Below, piece after piece: positions 1-8,605 of a stretch of 59,758 nucleotides of DNA (position 1 is the stretch's first letter; each line of letters starts with the position of its first letter). A program made the translations under genes and the position numbers. The DNA is from UBA7477 sp045602925. GTDB taxonomy: Bacteria > Bacillota > Clostridia > Oscillospirales > Ruminococcaceae. The DNA is taken from NCBI GenBank assembly GCA_045602925.1, contig JAZSCN010000004.1, positions 1 to 59,758 on the forward strand, written 5' to 3'. Below the pieces are notes generated by a model. That model was given only the letters and a program-made list of their open reading frames with translations. It was not told the DNA's origin and did not search any database.

Positions 1-1418
1 AGAGAAACCTTGCACTCGATGTTTTCTACGAGTGGTGCAGTGTCAGGGTAAGGCTTGATGTTCGGACCACGGAGAATTTCAACGCTGTCCATTTCTTCTT
101 CAGAAGCAGGAAGTGCAATCATATTGTCATTGATTGTAAAATGCTCAGGCATCTTGAACTCAGGCATATCGCCAAGTGTTCTTGGGTCTGTGAGGTAGCC
201 TGTAAGAGCCGATACAGCAGCAGTTTCAGGAGATACAAGATAAATCTGTCCGTCCTTAGTTCCGCTTCTGCCTTCAAAGTTTCTGTTAAAGGTTCTGAGC
301 GAAACGCCCTTTGAGTTAGGCGACTGTCCCATGCCGATACATGGTCCGCAAGCCGATTCAAGAATTCTTGCACCTGCGTCAATCATAATAGAAAGTGCAC
401 CATTCTGTGCAAGCATATTAAGAACCTGCTTAGAACCAGGAGCGATACTAAGTGAAACATCAGGGTGAACTGTCTTGCCCTTTAGAATGTGAGCAACCTT
501 CATCATATCCATAAATGAGGAGTTTGTGCAAGAACCAATACATACCTGGTCAATCTTAAGCTCGCCGATTTCCTCAAAGTTCTTTACGTTGTCAGGTGAA
601 TGTGGACATGCAGCCTGAGGAACAAGAGTAGAAAGGTCAATCTTAACCTCTGCGTCATAAACAGCATCAGCGTCAGCAGAAAGCTCCTGCCAAACATCGG
701 CTCTGTCCTGTGCCTTTAAGAATTCAAGAGTAATTTCATCAGAAGGGAAGATAGATGTAGTAGCACCAAGCTCTGCACCCATGTTAGTAATTGTAGCTCT
801 TTCAGGAACAGAAAGTGTCTTTACGCCCTCGCCGCAGTATTCAATAACCTTGCCAACACCGCCCTTAACAGAAAGACGACGAAGAACTTCAAGGATAACG
901 TCCTTAGCAGCAACCCATGGCGAAAGCTTGCCGGTAAGCTCAACCTTAACAACCTCAGGGCAGGTGATGTAGTAAGCACCGCCACCCATCGCTACAGCTA
1001 CGTCAAGTCCGCCTGCACCGATAGCAATCATGCCGATACCACCGCCTGTAGGTGTGTGCGAGTCAGAACCGATAAGTGTCTTTCCCGGAACACCAAATCT
1101 TTCAAGATGTACCTGGTGACAAATACCATTACCCGGTCTTGAGAAGTAGATGCCGTGCTTCTTTGCAACTGAACCGATAAAACGGTGGTCGTCTGCGTTT
1201 TCAAAGCCCGACTGAAGTGTGTTGTGGTCTATGTAAGCAACAGAGCGCTCTGTCTTTACTCTCGGAACACCAATAGCCTCAAATTCCAGATAAGCCATTG
1301 TGCCTGTAGCGTCCTGTGTAAGTGTCTGGTCAATTTTAATTCCGATTTCGTTGCCCTTGATAAATTCGCCGTCAACGATATGAGCCTTTAAAATCTTTTC
1401 GGTAAGTGTAAGTCCCAT
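1..1418 (-). CDS. acn: aconitate hydratase, 5' part (runs off the window)
   Basis: This encodes the first 472 residues of an aconitase, which interconverts citrate and isocitrate in the cytoplasm using a [4Fe-4S] cluster. The translation starts MGLTLTEKILKAHIVDG and shows the family motifs SDSHTPTGGG near residue 115, GSCTNSS (first cluster cysteine) and ACGPCIGMGQ (remaining two cysteines). It belongs to the LeuC-like, roughly 640-residue aconitases common in clostridia, so about a quarter is missing beyond base 1. The start at 1418 has a GAAAGG ribosome site just upstream and a sigma-A promoter at 1455-1483. A homoaconitase or isopropylmalate dehydratase is less likely because swivel-domain sequence would be a separate gene in those. 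Confidence 0.88.
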   Translation of the reverse strand, partial: MGLTLTEKILKAHIVDGEFIKGNEIGIKIDQTLTQDATGTMAYLEFEAIGVPRVKTERSVAYIDHNTLQSGFENADDHRFIGSVAKKHGIYFSRPGNGICHQVHLERFGVPGKTLIGSDSHTPTGGGIGMIAIGAGGLDVAVAMGGGAYYITCPEVVKVELTGKLSPWVAAKDVILEVLRRLSVKGGVGKVIEYCGEGVKTLSVPERATITNMGAELGATTSIFPSDEITLEFLKAQDRADVWQELSADADAVYDAEVKIDLSTLVPQAACPHSPDNVKNFEEIGELKIDQVCIGSCTNSSFMDMMKVAHILKGKTVHPDVSLSIAPGSKQVLNMLAQNGALSIMIDAGARILESACGPCIGMGQSPNSKGVSLRTFNRNFEGRSGTKDGQIYLVSPETAAVSALTGYLTDPRTLGDMPEFKMPEHFTINDNMIALPASEEEMDSVEILRGPNIKPYPDTAPLVENIECKVS

Positions 1419-1454
1419 CTTGTATCATATCCTTTCAAAATCAAATACACTATT

Positions 1455-1483
1455 ATTTTATATCAAAATCGCATATTTGTCAA
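1455..1483 (-). promoter_or_regulatory. promoter of the aconitase gene
   Basis: On the minus strand TTGACA (plus 1478-1483) and TAAAAT (plus 1455-1460) are separated by 17 bases. The transcript would begin about 30 bases before the aconitase start codon. Confidence 0.7.
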
Positions 1484-1554
1484 CCATTTAACAATCACTT
1501 GCGATATAAAAATATAAACCTCAAAAATTTGCAATAAAAGTACCAAAATACCCC

Positions 1555-1583
1555 TTGACAAATTAATATAGTAGTGATACAAT
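1555..1583 (+). promoter_or_regulatory. promoter of the leader-ABC exporter operon
   Basis: TTGACA (1555-1560), 17 bases, TACAAT (1578-1583): a near-consensus sigma-A promoter. It lies 60 bases before the leader peptide and more than 230 bases before the first ABC gene, leaving a long untranslated leader. Confidence 0.8.
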
Positions 1584-1645
1584 AACATCGTCAGATTGTT
1601 ATTATAGCGTTTTTAAGCGCAAATTTATATGAGAGGAGGGCGGAC

Positions 1646-1729
1646 ATGATGACAAGAATGTTTGATTTTTACAGTAATATTTTATCACGTTATACTGTCT
1701 TGACTGCGAATGTCCGTACCTTTGCCTAA
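1646..1729 (+). CDS. 27-residue leader peptide of the ABC exporter operon
   Basis: A short frame opens with tandem ATG codons 5 bases after a very strong ribosome site (GAGGAGGG at 1633-1640) and ends at TAA 1727-1729. Its product is MMTRMFDFYS... ending VRTFA; it has no known domain. It lies between the operon promoter and a terminator-like hairpin at 1759-1790. The bases around its start (1641-1647, CGGACAT) are perfectly complementary to the end of its own coding region (1710-1716, ATGTCCG), so translation would melt that pairing. This is the classic layout of a ribosome-controlled attenuator in front of an antibiotic-inducible transporter. Function is inferred from layout only. Confidence 0.6.
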   Translation: MMTRMFDFYSNILSRYTVLTANVRTFA

Positions 1730-1758
1730 AAATTAGTACTGACATTTGTGTGAATTTT

Positions 1759-1795
1759 AGCGTCTTGGCATTGTAATGTGCTAAGGCGCTTTTGT
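1759..1795 (+). terminator. attenuator-like hairpin before the ABC operon
   Basis: A 12-bp stem (1759-1770 with 1779-1790, two G-U pairs, 8-base loop) is followed by TTTGTGTCTT, an imperfect U-rich tail. It sits 30 bases before the first ABC start codon and 30 bases after the leader peptide stop, so it would terminate or attenuate the operon rather than end a gene. Confidence 0.5.
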
Positions 1796-1820
1796 GTCTT
1801 ATGAAGCAGAAAGGAGAATT

Positions 1821-4085
1821 ATGAAGTACTTTGACGTCCTGCAAAATGAAGTTTCAATAGAGCTTGAAAAACGTGGAGTGCAGGTTAACGAGCTTATGTA
1901 TTGTGTTAAGGCAGACCTTGATAAAGAAGGCTGCTATTACGACGTGTATATAACCTTTACAAAGCAAAGACTTAGCGTGCTAAGTGGCTATGAGCTGTAC
2001 GGAAAGCCAAAGAAAAGACGAAGCCTGCTTGTAGGCTTTGAAACAAAGGAATACTCAGAGTATGAGCTTTCCTCTATAAAGAAAATGTATGTTGATAGGT
2101 ATCAGCATACAGCACGTCTTATGATTGAGGATGTAGATGGTAATGAATTTCCTGTTGCAAGGTTTTCACTGGGCTTTTCAGATAAGTTTGAAAAGTTCTG
2201 CCAAAGGGTTAACCATACAGTAAACGGCGAACCTATAGACGATAGATTGCTGGAAGCTGTAAAAACCCATTGCGAAATTTGTGGCGAGCGTTTTCCTGAC
2301 CCTAACAGACCGGTCTGTCCGTTTTGCGTTGATAAGCATAGCGTGTTTAAAAGACTTTTCTCAATGTTTAAGGATTTCAAGCTTGAGGTCTTTTTGATAC
2401 TGATGACACTTGTTATAGCTATGGCACTCTCTGTAGTTGCACCGGTGTTTAGCGCCCAGATGTTTTATGATGACGTGTTGACTGAGGGCGGAAGATATTA
2501 CGGAAAGGTGCTCGAAATCGTACTGCTGATTGTCGCCGTAAATATTCTTTCGATGATTTTAAGAGTTGTATCAGGCGTTATAACATCGAGAATAGTTCCA
2601 ATGGTAATACATAAGCTTAGAGTAAAGATTTTCTCATCATTACAAAGCCTCTCGCTCGACTTTTTCACAAGTAAGCAAACCGGTTCACTTATGTCCAGAG
2701 TCGATAGAGATAGCCAAAACGTGTATTGGTTCTTTGTAGATATCGTGCCGTACGGAATTATGAATTTAGTTCGAATGCTCGGTATCGCAGTTATTATGAC
2801 AATCATAAGTCCTGTGCTTGCAGTTAGCGTAATACTTACTATCGCTGTAATTCATATTGTCCAAAGCCGATTTTATAAGAATCAGAGAAAACTCTACAGA
2901 AAATTCGATATAGCTACAAGAAGCGCTAATTCTGTGCTTTCTGATGTTATGAACGGTCAGCGTGTCGTAAAGGCCTTCGCAAGAGAAGACGACGAGTCTA
3001 AGCGATATAACTCTAAGAATGAGGAAGCATATAAGGTGAACCTTCGAATTAACGGCAGAATGGCTAATACAATTCCGTTTATATGGTCAGTCTGCAGAGT
3101 CGTTAACCAAGGCGTTTTCTGCCTCGGTGCCTTTATGGTAATAAAAGGATATATTGCCTTTGGTGCTCTTACAGCACTTGTCTCATATACAAATATGACC
3201 TACGAGCCGATAAATTTCTTTACATGGATTGGCGACCGTTGGGCTAGATGTATGGACGCAGCATCAAGAATGTTTGAGATTATGGACTCTGAGCCAACAG
3301 TAAAAGAGTCTAAAAATCCTGTCCGTGTCGGCGAACTTAAGGGAGATATCGAGCTTAAGAATGTAAGCTTTGAGTATGAAGCCGGAATTCCTATCATCAA
3401 AAATCTTTCCCTTAAAGTAGAAGCAGGTCAGATGTTCGGAATTGTCGGAAAAACCGGAGCAGGAAAGTCTACTATTATTAACCTTATTGCAAGACTCTAT
3501 GACGTAACAGGTGGAGAAATTACAATCGACGGTGTCCCGATTAGAGAGCTCTCATTTGAGGATTTACGAAGAAATATCGGTATAGTGTCGCAGGAAACAT
3601 ACCTGTTTATAGGCTCTGTCGCAGATAATATCCGATATGCTAATCCCGATGCTACAATGGAAGAGGTAATCGAAGCTGCAAAATCTGCCCACGCACATGA
3701 GTTTATCACTAAGCTTCCTGAGGGTTATAACACAATGATTGGCGAGTCTAATGTGTCGCTTTCCGGTGGCGAAAAGCAGCGAATCTCTATCGCAAGAGCT
3801 ATTATCCAAAAGCCTAATATATTGATTTTGGACGAAGCTACTGCCTCTATGGATACAAGAACAGAGAGAAAGATTCAGACTGCTATAGATGAGCTTAAAA
3901 AGGGTAGAACTATTATCTCTATTGCCCACAGACTTTCAACTCTTAGAGATGCAGATATGCTCTGTGTTATCGAAAACGGTGAGATGAAGGAAATCGGCAC
4001 CCACGATGAGCTTATACACAAGAAGGGCAAGTACTTTGACCTCTATAAACTACAATCACAAGCACTAAAGTTTATTAACGACTAA
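1821..4085 (+). CDS. ABC exporter (membrane + ATPase) with N-terminal zinc ribbon
   Basis: This 754-residue protein is a type IV ABC exporter half-transporter. Residues 1-150 form a soluble domain I do not recognise; a zinc ribbon follows (Cys-x2-Cys-x11-Cys-x2-Cys, about 151-169), then six membrane segments (about 190-440) and an ATPase domain with Walker A GKTGAGKST (about 541), signature LSGGEKQ (about 645), Walker B ILILDEATAS and H-loop AHRLST. The start at 1821 is preferred over an in-frame upstream GTG because AAGGAG lies 4 bases before it. It probably pairs with the second exporter at 4652-6820; both ATP sites keep the catalytic glutamate, unlike many heterodimeric multidrug pumps. 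Substrate unknown. Confidence 0.85.
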   Translation: MKYFDVLQNEVSIELEKRGVQVNELMYCVKADLDKEGCYYDVYITFTKQRLSVLSGYELYGKPKKRRSLLVGFETKEYSEYELSSIKKMYVDRYQHTARLMIEDVDGNEFPVARFSLGFSDKFEKFCQRVNHTVNGEPIDDRLLEAVKTHCEICGERFPDPNRPVCPFCVDKHSVFKRLFSMFKDFKLEVFLILMTLVIAMALSVVAPVFSAQMFYDDVLTEGGRYYGKVLEIVLLIVAVNILSMILRVVSGVITSRIVPMVIHKLRVKIFSSLQSLSLDFFTSKQTGSLMSRVDRDSQNVYWFFVDIVPYGIMNLVRMLGIAVIMTIISPVLAVSVILTIAVIHIVQSRFYKNQRKLYRKFDIATRSANSVLSDVMNGQRVVKAFAREDDESKRYNSKNEEAYKVNLRINGRMANTIPFIWSVCRVVNQGVFCLGAFMVIKGYIAFGALTALVSYTNMTYEPINFFTWIGDRWARCMDAASRMFEIMDSEPTVKESKNPVRVGELKGDIELKNVSFEYEAGIPIIKNLSLKVEAGQMFGIVGKTGAGKSTIINLIARLYDVTGGEITIDGVPIRELSFEDLRRNIGIVSQETYLFIGSVADNIRYANPDATMEEVIEAAKSAHAHEFITKLPEGYNTMIGESNVSLSGGEKQRISIARAIIQKPNILILDEATASMDTRTERKIQTAIDELKKGRTIISIAHRLSTLRDADMLCVIENGEMKEIGTHDELIHKKGKYFDLYKLQSQALKFIND

Positions 4086-4097
4086 GGAGTGAAAGCT

Positions 4098-4631
4098 ATG
4101 TCACATATAATCGAAAGCTTCGAAGCTGATAAGCTTACAATACTCGATTGTTCAAAGCTCTTGTTTTCTAAGGAAGAAAGCGGATATATGACGCTCAGAC
4201 TTGGAGAAAAAACCTATAAAAAGGTTAACCTGACAAGACTACAGCCGTTTTATGAAAAGGAGCTGTATATAAGCGTGAATTTCGAGGACGAGGAAAAACA
4301 GTTTTACGAAATCGGCGTAATCGAGGATATAAAAAAGCTCCCGAAGGAGCAGTATGAGCTGGTAAAAAGCTTTCTTGAATATAAGTATTATATGCCTGAG
4401 ATTACAAAAATCCATTCGATAAATGAAAATATGCGAGGCTCACTTTTCGTCAAGGCAGAAACAACAGCCGGAGCAAAAACTATCTGTATACGTGACTGGT
4501 ATACAAACTTTAAGCTCATAGGTGGAAAATATCTGTATGTCTGTGACGCTGACGGAAATAAGTATTTCTGTGATGACGTTGAAGAAAAGTTTGATAAAAA
4601 AAGTATCGCAGCAATGGAAATGTTCACATAA
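4098..4631 (+). CDS. DUF1854 family protein between two ABC exporters
   Basis: The 177-residue product matches the DUF1854 family in length and pattern (repeated hydrophobic-charged strands, ..RDWYTNF..., ..D.DGNKY..). No membrane segment or signal peptide is visible. In Proteobacteria DUF1854 proteins accompany an ABC exporter in cyanophycin-linked clusters; here no cyanophycin gene is nearby, so the partner relation to the ABC genes is what carries over. It starts 12 bases after the first ABC gene with AAGGAG at 4084-4089 (8-base spacing), favouring ATG 4098 over the upstream GTG, and is followed after 20 bases by the second ABC gene. Biochemical function unknown. Confidence 0.7.
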   Translation: MSHIIESFEADKLTILDCSKLLFSKEESGYMTLRLGEKTYKKVNLTRLQPFYEKELYISVNFEDEEKQFYEIGVIEDIKKLPKEQYELVKSFLEYKYYMPEITKIHSINENMRGSLFVKAETTAGAKTICIRDWYTNFKLIGGKYLYVCDADGNKYFCDDVEEKFDKKSIAAMEMFT

Positions 4632-4651
4632 TACCCCGAAAGGAAAAATAT

Positions 4652-6820
4652 ATGAATCTTAAAACAGCATTTCCGAAAGGTGTAAAAGAGGATAGCGTAA
4701 TTTTTTCATTACCGTATGACCTTAATACAGACGGCAAAAGAGTTTGTGGTCATACCTGCATTGATGACAGCGAAATCGTAATCTATCTTGATGATAAACC
4801 GATTTGTCGCTATTATATCGATGATTTTTCTGAATTTAAATGCGAGAAGAATTACGGCTCTTCCAGCCTTATCGGAATTAGAAAGGACGAAACGCAGGTC
4901 TGTTTTTGTGTGTTCAGACAGCAGGAGTTTCTGCGATATGCAGAGCTTTCTAAGCTTCTTGATTATTATGCAAGAACAGGTAGACTTATAACTGAAACAG
5001 ACGAGGACGAGCCTGTGTGCGAAAAGTGTGGTATTGCACTTGACGGCGCAAGCGAGTGTCCGTTTTGTGCACAGAAGAGCAAGCTCTTTATAAAACTTAT
5101 AAAAAGAGTTGCCCCATACAAAATGTATTTCATAATCGCAGTGCTGTGTACTATTTTTGAGCAGTGCGTGTGGATTATTGTGCCTAATATTTCAAGGCTT
5201 ATTATCGATGATTATGTCGTGCCTAAAAATACTGATTGGCAAGGGCTCATATTCCTGTCAATGTGCCTTATTGGGCTCGTAGCGTTTACCTGTATTCCTA
5301 ACAGAATCAATATGAAGTGTAGCTTTAAGGTCGCTCTCAATATGGGCAAGGACCTTAGAGAAGAAGTCTTTGCTAAGTCGGAATCGCTTTCTATGTCAGC
5401 AGTTACAAAGAAAACTGCAGGCGAGCTTATAAGACGTGTTTCTGGCGACGCAGCAAAGCTCGAAGACTTTGTTACTACCAACGGTAAGGATTTAGTAGTC
5501 GATATGATATCGCTTGTCGTTCTTATCGTAATTATCTGTTGCATGAACTTTAAGCTCGCTATGCTTGTTTTACTGCCTATACCTATAGTGTTTTTGCTTG
5601 TAGATAAGCTCTTTCACACTATGGCTAAGCGTTATACAAGAGTTTGGCGAAATATGACCGAGCACGATTCAATCCTCCATGACTTGCTTAACGGAATCAG
5701 AGTAATAAAGTCCTATGGCACAGAGGTTAAAGAAATCCAAAAGTATTCTGCATGCTCACTAAAAGCTGCTAAGGCAAGCGTCAGAGCTGAAATTGTATGG
5801 TATCTTACAATCCCATTCTCTGAGCTCGTTATGACTATAGGAAACTTCCTTGTTCTCTATTTCGGAGGAAGGCTAATTATAGACGGCGGATTAAGACTAG
5901 GCGAGCTCGTGCAGTTTACAACCTATGTTTCAATGCTCTATGAACCAATAAGACGTTCAATACATATCCCTAAGCAGCTTGCCGATGCAGCTGTTTCAGC
6001 CAGCAAGGTTTTTGAGGTGCTAGAGGATAAGAACGGCCTTAAAGAATCTCAAAATCCTGTCGAGCTTGATATAAAGGGCGACATCGAATTTAAAAATGTT
6101 TACTTTGGCTATAGAGAGTACGACCCTGTTCTTAAGGATATTTCCCTTAAAATAAATAAGGGCGAAATGGTAGGTATCGTAGGACATTCAGGTGTCGGAA
6201 AGTCAACACTGATAAATCTCATTCTAAGGCTCTATGACGTAACCGGTGGCAGCATCCTTATCGACGGTACGGATATAAGAGAGCTTTCGCAGAAAAGCCT
6301 GAGAAGTCAAATCGGAGTAGTACTCCAGGAAACCTTCCTTTTTGACGGCTCGGTACTTGAAAACATCTGTTACGCAAAGCCCTCTGCAACCTTTGAGGAG
6401 GTAATAAAAGCAGCCAAGATAGCCAATGCCCACAGCTTTATTACTAAGCTTCCTGATGGATATAATACAAGAGTAGGTAACAAGGGCTATCAGCTTTCTG
6501 GTGGCGAACGTCAAAGAATTGCAATTGCAAGAGCAATTCTCCATGACCCTAAGATAATTATTTTAGACGAAGCTACGGCATCTCTTGATACAGAAACCGA
6601 AAAGCAGATTCAAGAAGCTCTGGGCAGACTTATAAAGGGTAGAACAACAATAGCTATTGCCCATAGACTATCTACCTTGTCCGAAGCTGATAGACTTATA
6701 GTTCTCGATAAGGGCAGGCTCGCTGAATTTGATACCCACGAAAATCTGATGCGTAATAAGGGCGTGTATTATCGTCTTGTTATGGCACAAAGACAAACAA
6801 CAAAAATGAAGCAGGCATAA
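4652..6820 (+). CDS. second ABC exporter with N-terminal zinc ribbon
   Basis: A 722-residue half-transporter built like the one at 1821-4085: an N-terminal soluble domain of about 120 residues, a zinc ribbon (Cys-x2-Cys-x9-Cys-x2-Cys, about 122-139), six membrane helices, then an ATPase with Walker A GHSGVGKST (about 509), signature LSGGERQ (about 613), Walker B IIILDEATAS and H-loop AHRLST. Its ribosome site is GAAAGG upstream of ATG 4652. The two exporters plus DUF1854 are co-transcribed from 1555 and end at the hairpin 6823-6857, so a heterodimeric pump with an accessory protein is the simplest reading. Confidence 0.85.
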   Translation: MNLKTAFPKGVKEDSVIFSLPYDLNTDGKRVCGHTCIDDSEIVIYLDDKPICRYYIDDFSEFKCEKNYGSSSLIGIRKDETQVCFCVFRQQEFLRYAELSKLLDYYARTGRLITETDEDEPVCEKCGIALDGASECPFCAQKSKLFIKLIKRVAPYKMYFIIAVLCTIFEQCVWIIVPNISRLIIDDYVVPKNTDWQGLIFLSMCLIGLVAFTCIPNRINMKCSFKVALNMGKDLREEVFAKSESLSMSAVTKKTAGELIRRVSGDAAKLEDFVTTNGKDLVVDMISLVVLIVIICCMNFKLAMLVLLPIPIVFLLVDKLFHTMAKRYTRVWRNMTEHDSILHDLLNGIRVIKSYGTEVKEIQKYSACSLKAAKASVRAEIVWYLTIPFSELVMTIGNFLVLYFGGRLIIDGGLRLGELVQFTTYVSMLYEPIRRSIHIPKQLADAAVSASKVFEVLEDKNGLKESQNPVELDIKGDIEFKNVYFGYREYDPVLKDISLKINKGEMVGIVGHSGVGKSTLINLILRLYDVTGGSILIDGTDIRELSQKSLRSQIGVVLQETFLFDGSVLENICYAKPSATFEEVIKAAKIANAHSFITKLPDGYNTRVGNKGYQLSGGERQRIAIARAILHDPKIIILDEATASLDTETEKQIQEALGRLIKGRTTIAIAHRLSTLSEADRLIVLDKGRLAEFDTHENLMRNKGVYYRLVMAQRQTTKMKQA

Positions 6821-6822
6821 AT

Positions 6823-6862
6823 ATAACGCTGACGGAAAATCTATCTGTCAGCGTTATTTTTA
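6823..6862 (+). terminator. terminator after the ABC operon
   Basis: ATAACGCTGAC (6823-6833) pairs with GTCAGCGTTAT (6847-6857), followed by TTTTTAT. The 3' arm overlaps the last codons of the convergent radical SAM gene, so the hairpin may end both transcripts. Confidence 0.75.
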
Positions 6863-7740
6863 TCATAAAAGTGGGGTATATATTCTGTCTTGGCAGATGA
6901 CTTGCATTGAATGTACCACCTAAAGCCGTGCTCTTCAATAGAATCCAGTACCTTTTCATATTCAAAGGTTGTAAGCTTTCTGTCTATCTCCGGGTGAAGA
7001 GAGCTTTTAAATACCGGCGTATACTGGCTCATAATGCTAAGGAGTATTTCGTCACTTGCGTATCTGTGCTTTAAATAATTCATTATCGCAATCGAATCGT
7101 TCCTGTGAGAGGGAAGAACCAGATGCCTTACCATAACTCCTCTTGTGAGCGAATCGCCTTCAAATGTAGGCTTTCCGACCTGACGCAACATTTCGTCAAT
7201 AGCCTTTGTTGCGACCTCGAAATAATCACTCGCAGACGAGTATTTCTTAGATATTTCTGAAGAGTAGTATTTAAGGTCCGGTAGGTATATGTCAATATAT
7301 CCTTCAAGCGAGCGTATCGATTGAACACTCTCATACCCACCACAGTTGTAGACAATTGGAATTGTAAGCTTCTTGCGAACTAGGTCTATTGCTTCTTTTA
7401 TGTGTGGGATAAATTGAGTGCCACTTATAAGATTTATATTGCAAGCGCCCTTGTCCTGAAGCGACAGCATTATATCTGCAAGCTCATTAGCATCAATTTC
7501 ATAGCCTTTGCCTTCTTGCGAAATCGCGTGGTTTTGACAAAAACAGCACCTTAAAGTGCATCCTGAAAAGAAAATAGCCCCACTTCCGCTTTTAGTGCAG
7601 ATGCAAGGCTCCTCCCATAAATGCAGGTCAGCCCTGGCAATCCTAAGCTTGTCACTTTCTTTGCAAAAGCCGGTAGCTACAGTTCTGTCAGCACCGCAAT
7701 TTCTCGGGCAAAGCCTGCAATTTTTATATAAGCTATTCAT
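6841..7740 (-). CDS. PflX-type radical SAM protein
   Basis: The 299-residue product opens with a cysteine motif typical of the PflX family (NCRLCPRNCGADR) and has the radical SAM cluster motif Cys-x3-Cys-x2-Cys (CTLRCCFC) near residue 70, followed by QNHAISQEG. The family (COG1313) resembles pyruvate formate-lyase activase but its substrate is not established. The start at 7740 is chosen because the protein family begins there; longer in-frame extension would lie wholly inside ispE. It overlaps the ispE stop by 8 bases and is the last gene of the Lrp-aminotransferase-ispE run. Confidence 0.8.
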   Translation of the reverse strand: MNSLYKNCRLCPRNCGADRTVATGFCKESDKLRIARADLHLWEEPCICTKSGSGAIFFSGCTLRCCFCQNHAISQEGKGYEIDANELADIMLSLQDKGACNINLISGTQFIPHIKEAIDLVRKKLTIPIVYNCGGYESVQSIRSLEGYIDIYLPDLKYYSSEISKKYSSASDYFEVATKAIDEMLRQVGKPTFEGDSLTRGVMVRHLVLPSHRNDSIAIMNYLKHRYASDEILLSIMSQYTPVFKSSLHPEIDRKLTTFEYEKVLDSIEEHGFRWYIQCKSSAKTEYIPHFYDKNNADR

Positions 7741-8605
7741 AAAACTCACAACCGTTTTCAAGTGGCACGCAAACTCTCGCAAATGATAGCTTGTCTGCCA
7801 TTTTTTTATAGCAAGCCGTAGCAAGTTTTTCGTCATCAAAAACTGCATATACAGCCGAGCCACTTCCCGTCATAATTGAAGCTAAAGCACCACACTCTAT
7901 AAGGTCTCGCTTTATAGATTCAATTTCACTGAGCCCACTTGCATATTCGAGTGCATTGAAAAGTCTGTCACAAATACCACGAAGGTCGTTTGTGTTAAAA
8001 GCTTCGCAAATTCCTTCAAAGTCGCTTTTTTTAGGTGACGGCATATTATCATAAGCCGCAAAAGCCTTTGGCGTACTTACAGAAATTGAAGGTTTTACAA
8101 CAACAATATGACAGTCCGGCATAGATTTTAATGTAGTGAGCTTTTCGCCAATGCCACCACAAATCTTACATCCACCTACAATGCAAAACGGAACATCAGC
8201 ACCAAGCTTCTTGCCAATATCCAAAAGTTCAGCTACAGACATGTTTGTGCCAAACATCTTGTTAAGCCCTAAAAGCGTAGCGGCACAGTCAGAGCTTCCG
8301 CCTCCCATTCCGGCCATAGAAGGAATAACCTTATTAAGCTCAAAGTGAAGTCCCTCATTTATGCCGTGATGTTCAAGAAAGGCTTTTGCAGCCTTTATAA
8401 CAAGATTTCTTTCGTCACAAGGCACGCCCTCTGTGTCACAACAAAGAGTAAGCTCGTTATTATCTTGCTTTGTTATTTTTAGAGTGTCATAAATTGATAC
8501 AGAGTGCATTATGCTGGAAAGCTCATGATATCCGTCACTTCTCTTACCAAGAATGTCAAGCGTGATATTGAGCTTTGCTGGTGCCTTTACTGTAATGCTA
8601 TCCAT
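7733..8605 (-). CDS. ispE: 4-diphosphocytidyl-2-C-methyl-D-erythritol kinase
   Basis: A GHMP kinase of 290 residues that phosphorylates CDP-methylerythritol in the MEP isoprenoid pathway. The N-terminal APAKLNITLDI and the ATP-binding loop PSMAGMGGGSSDCAA (about residue 92) are diagnostic, and length is normal. It overlaps the aminotransferase upstream by 8 bases and the radical SAM gene downstream by 8 bases, indicating translational coupling. IspH, the last enzyme of the same pathway, is encoded further right at 20928. Confidence 0.93.
   Translation of the reverse strand: MDSITVKAPAKLNITLDILGKRSDGYHELSSIMHSVSIYDTLKITKQDNNELTLCCDTEGVPCDERNLVIKAAKAFLEHHGINEGLHFELNKVIPSMAGMGGGSSDCAATLLGLNKMFGTNMSVAELLDIGKKLGADVPFCIVGGCKICGGIGEKLTTLKSMPDCHIVVVKPSISVSTPKAFAAYDNMPSPKKSDFEGICEAFNTNDLRGICDRLFNALEYASGLSEIESIKRDLIECGALASIMTGSGSAVYAVFDDEKLATACYKKMADKLSFARVCVPLENGCEFYE

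Noticed and set aside
4098..4631. Cyanophycin metabolism for the DUF1854/ABC operon
   Set aside because: No cyanophycin synthetase or cyanophycinase is present in the window; only the DUF1854-ABC association is supported.
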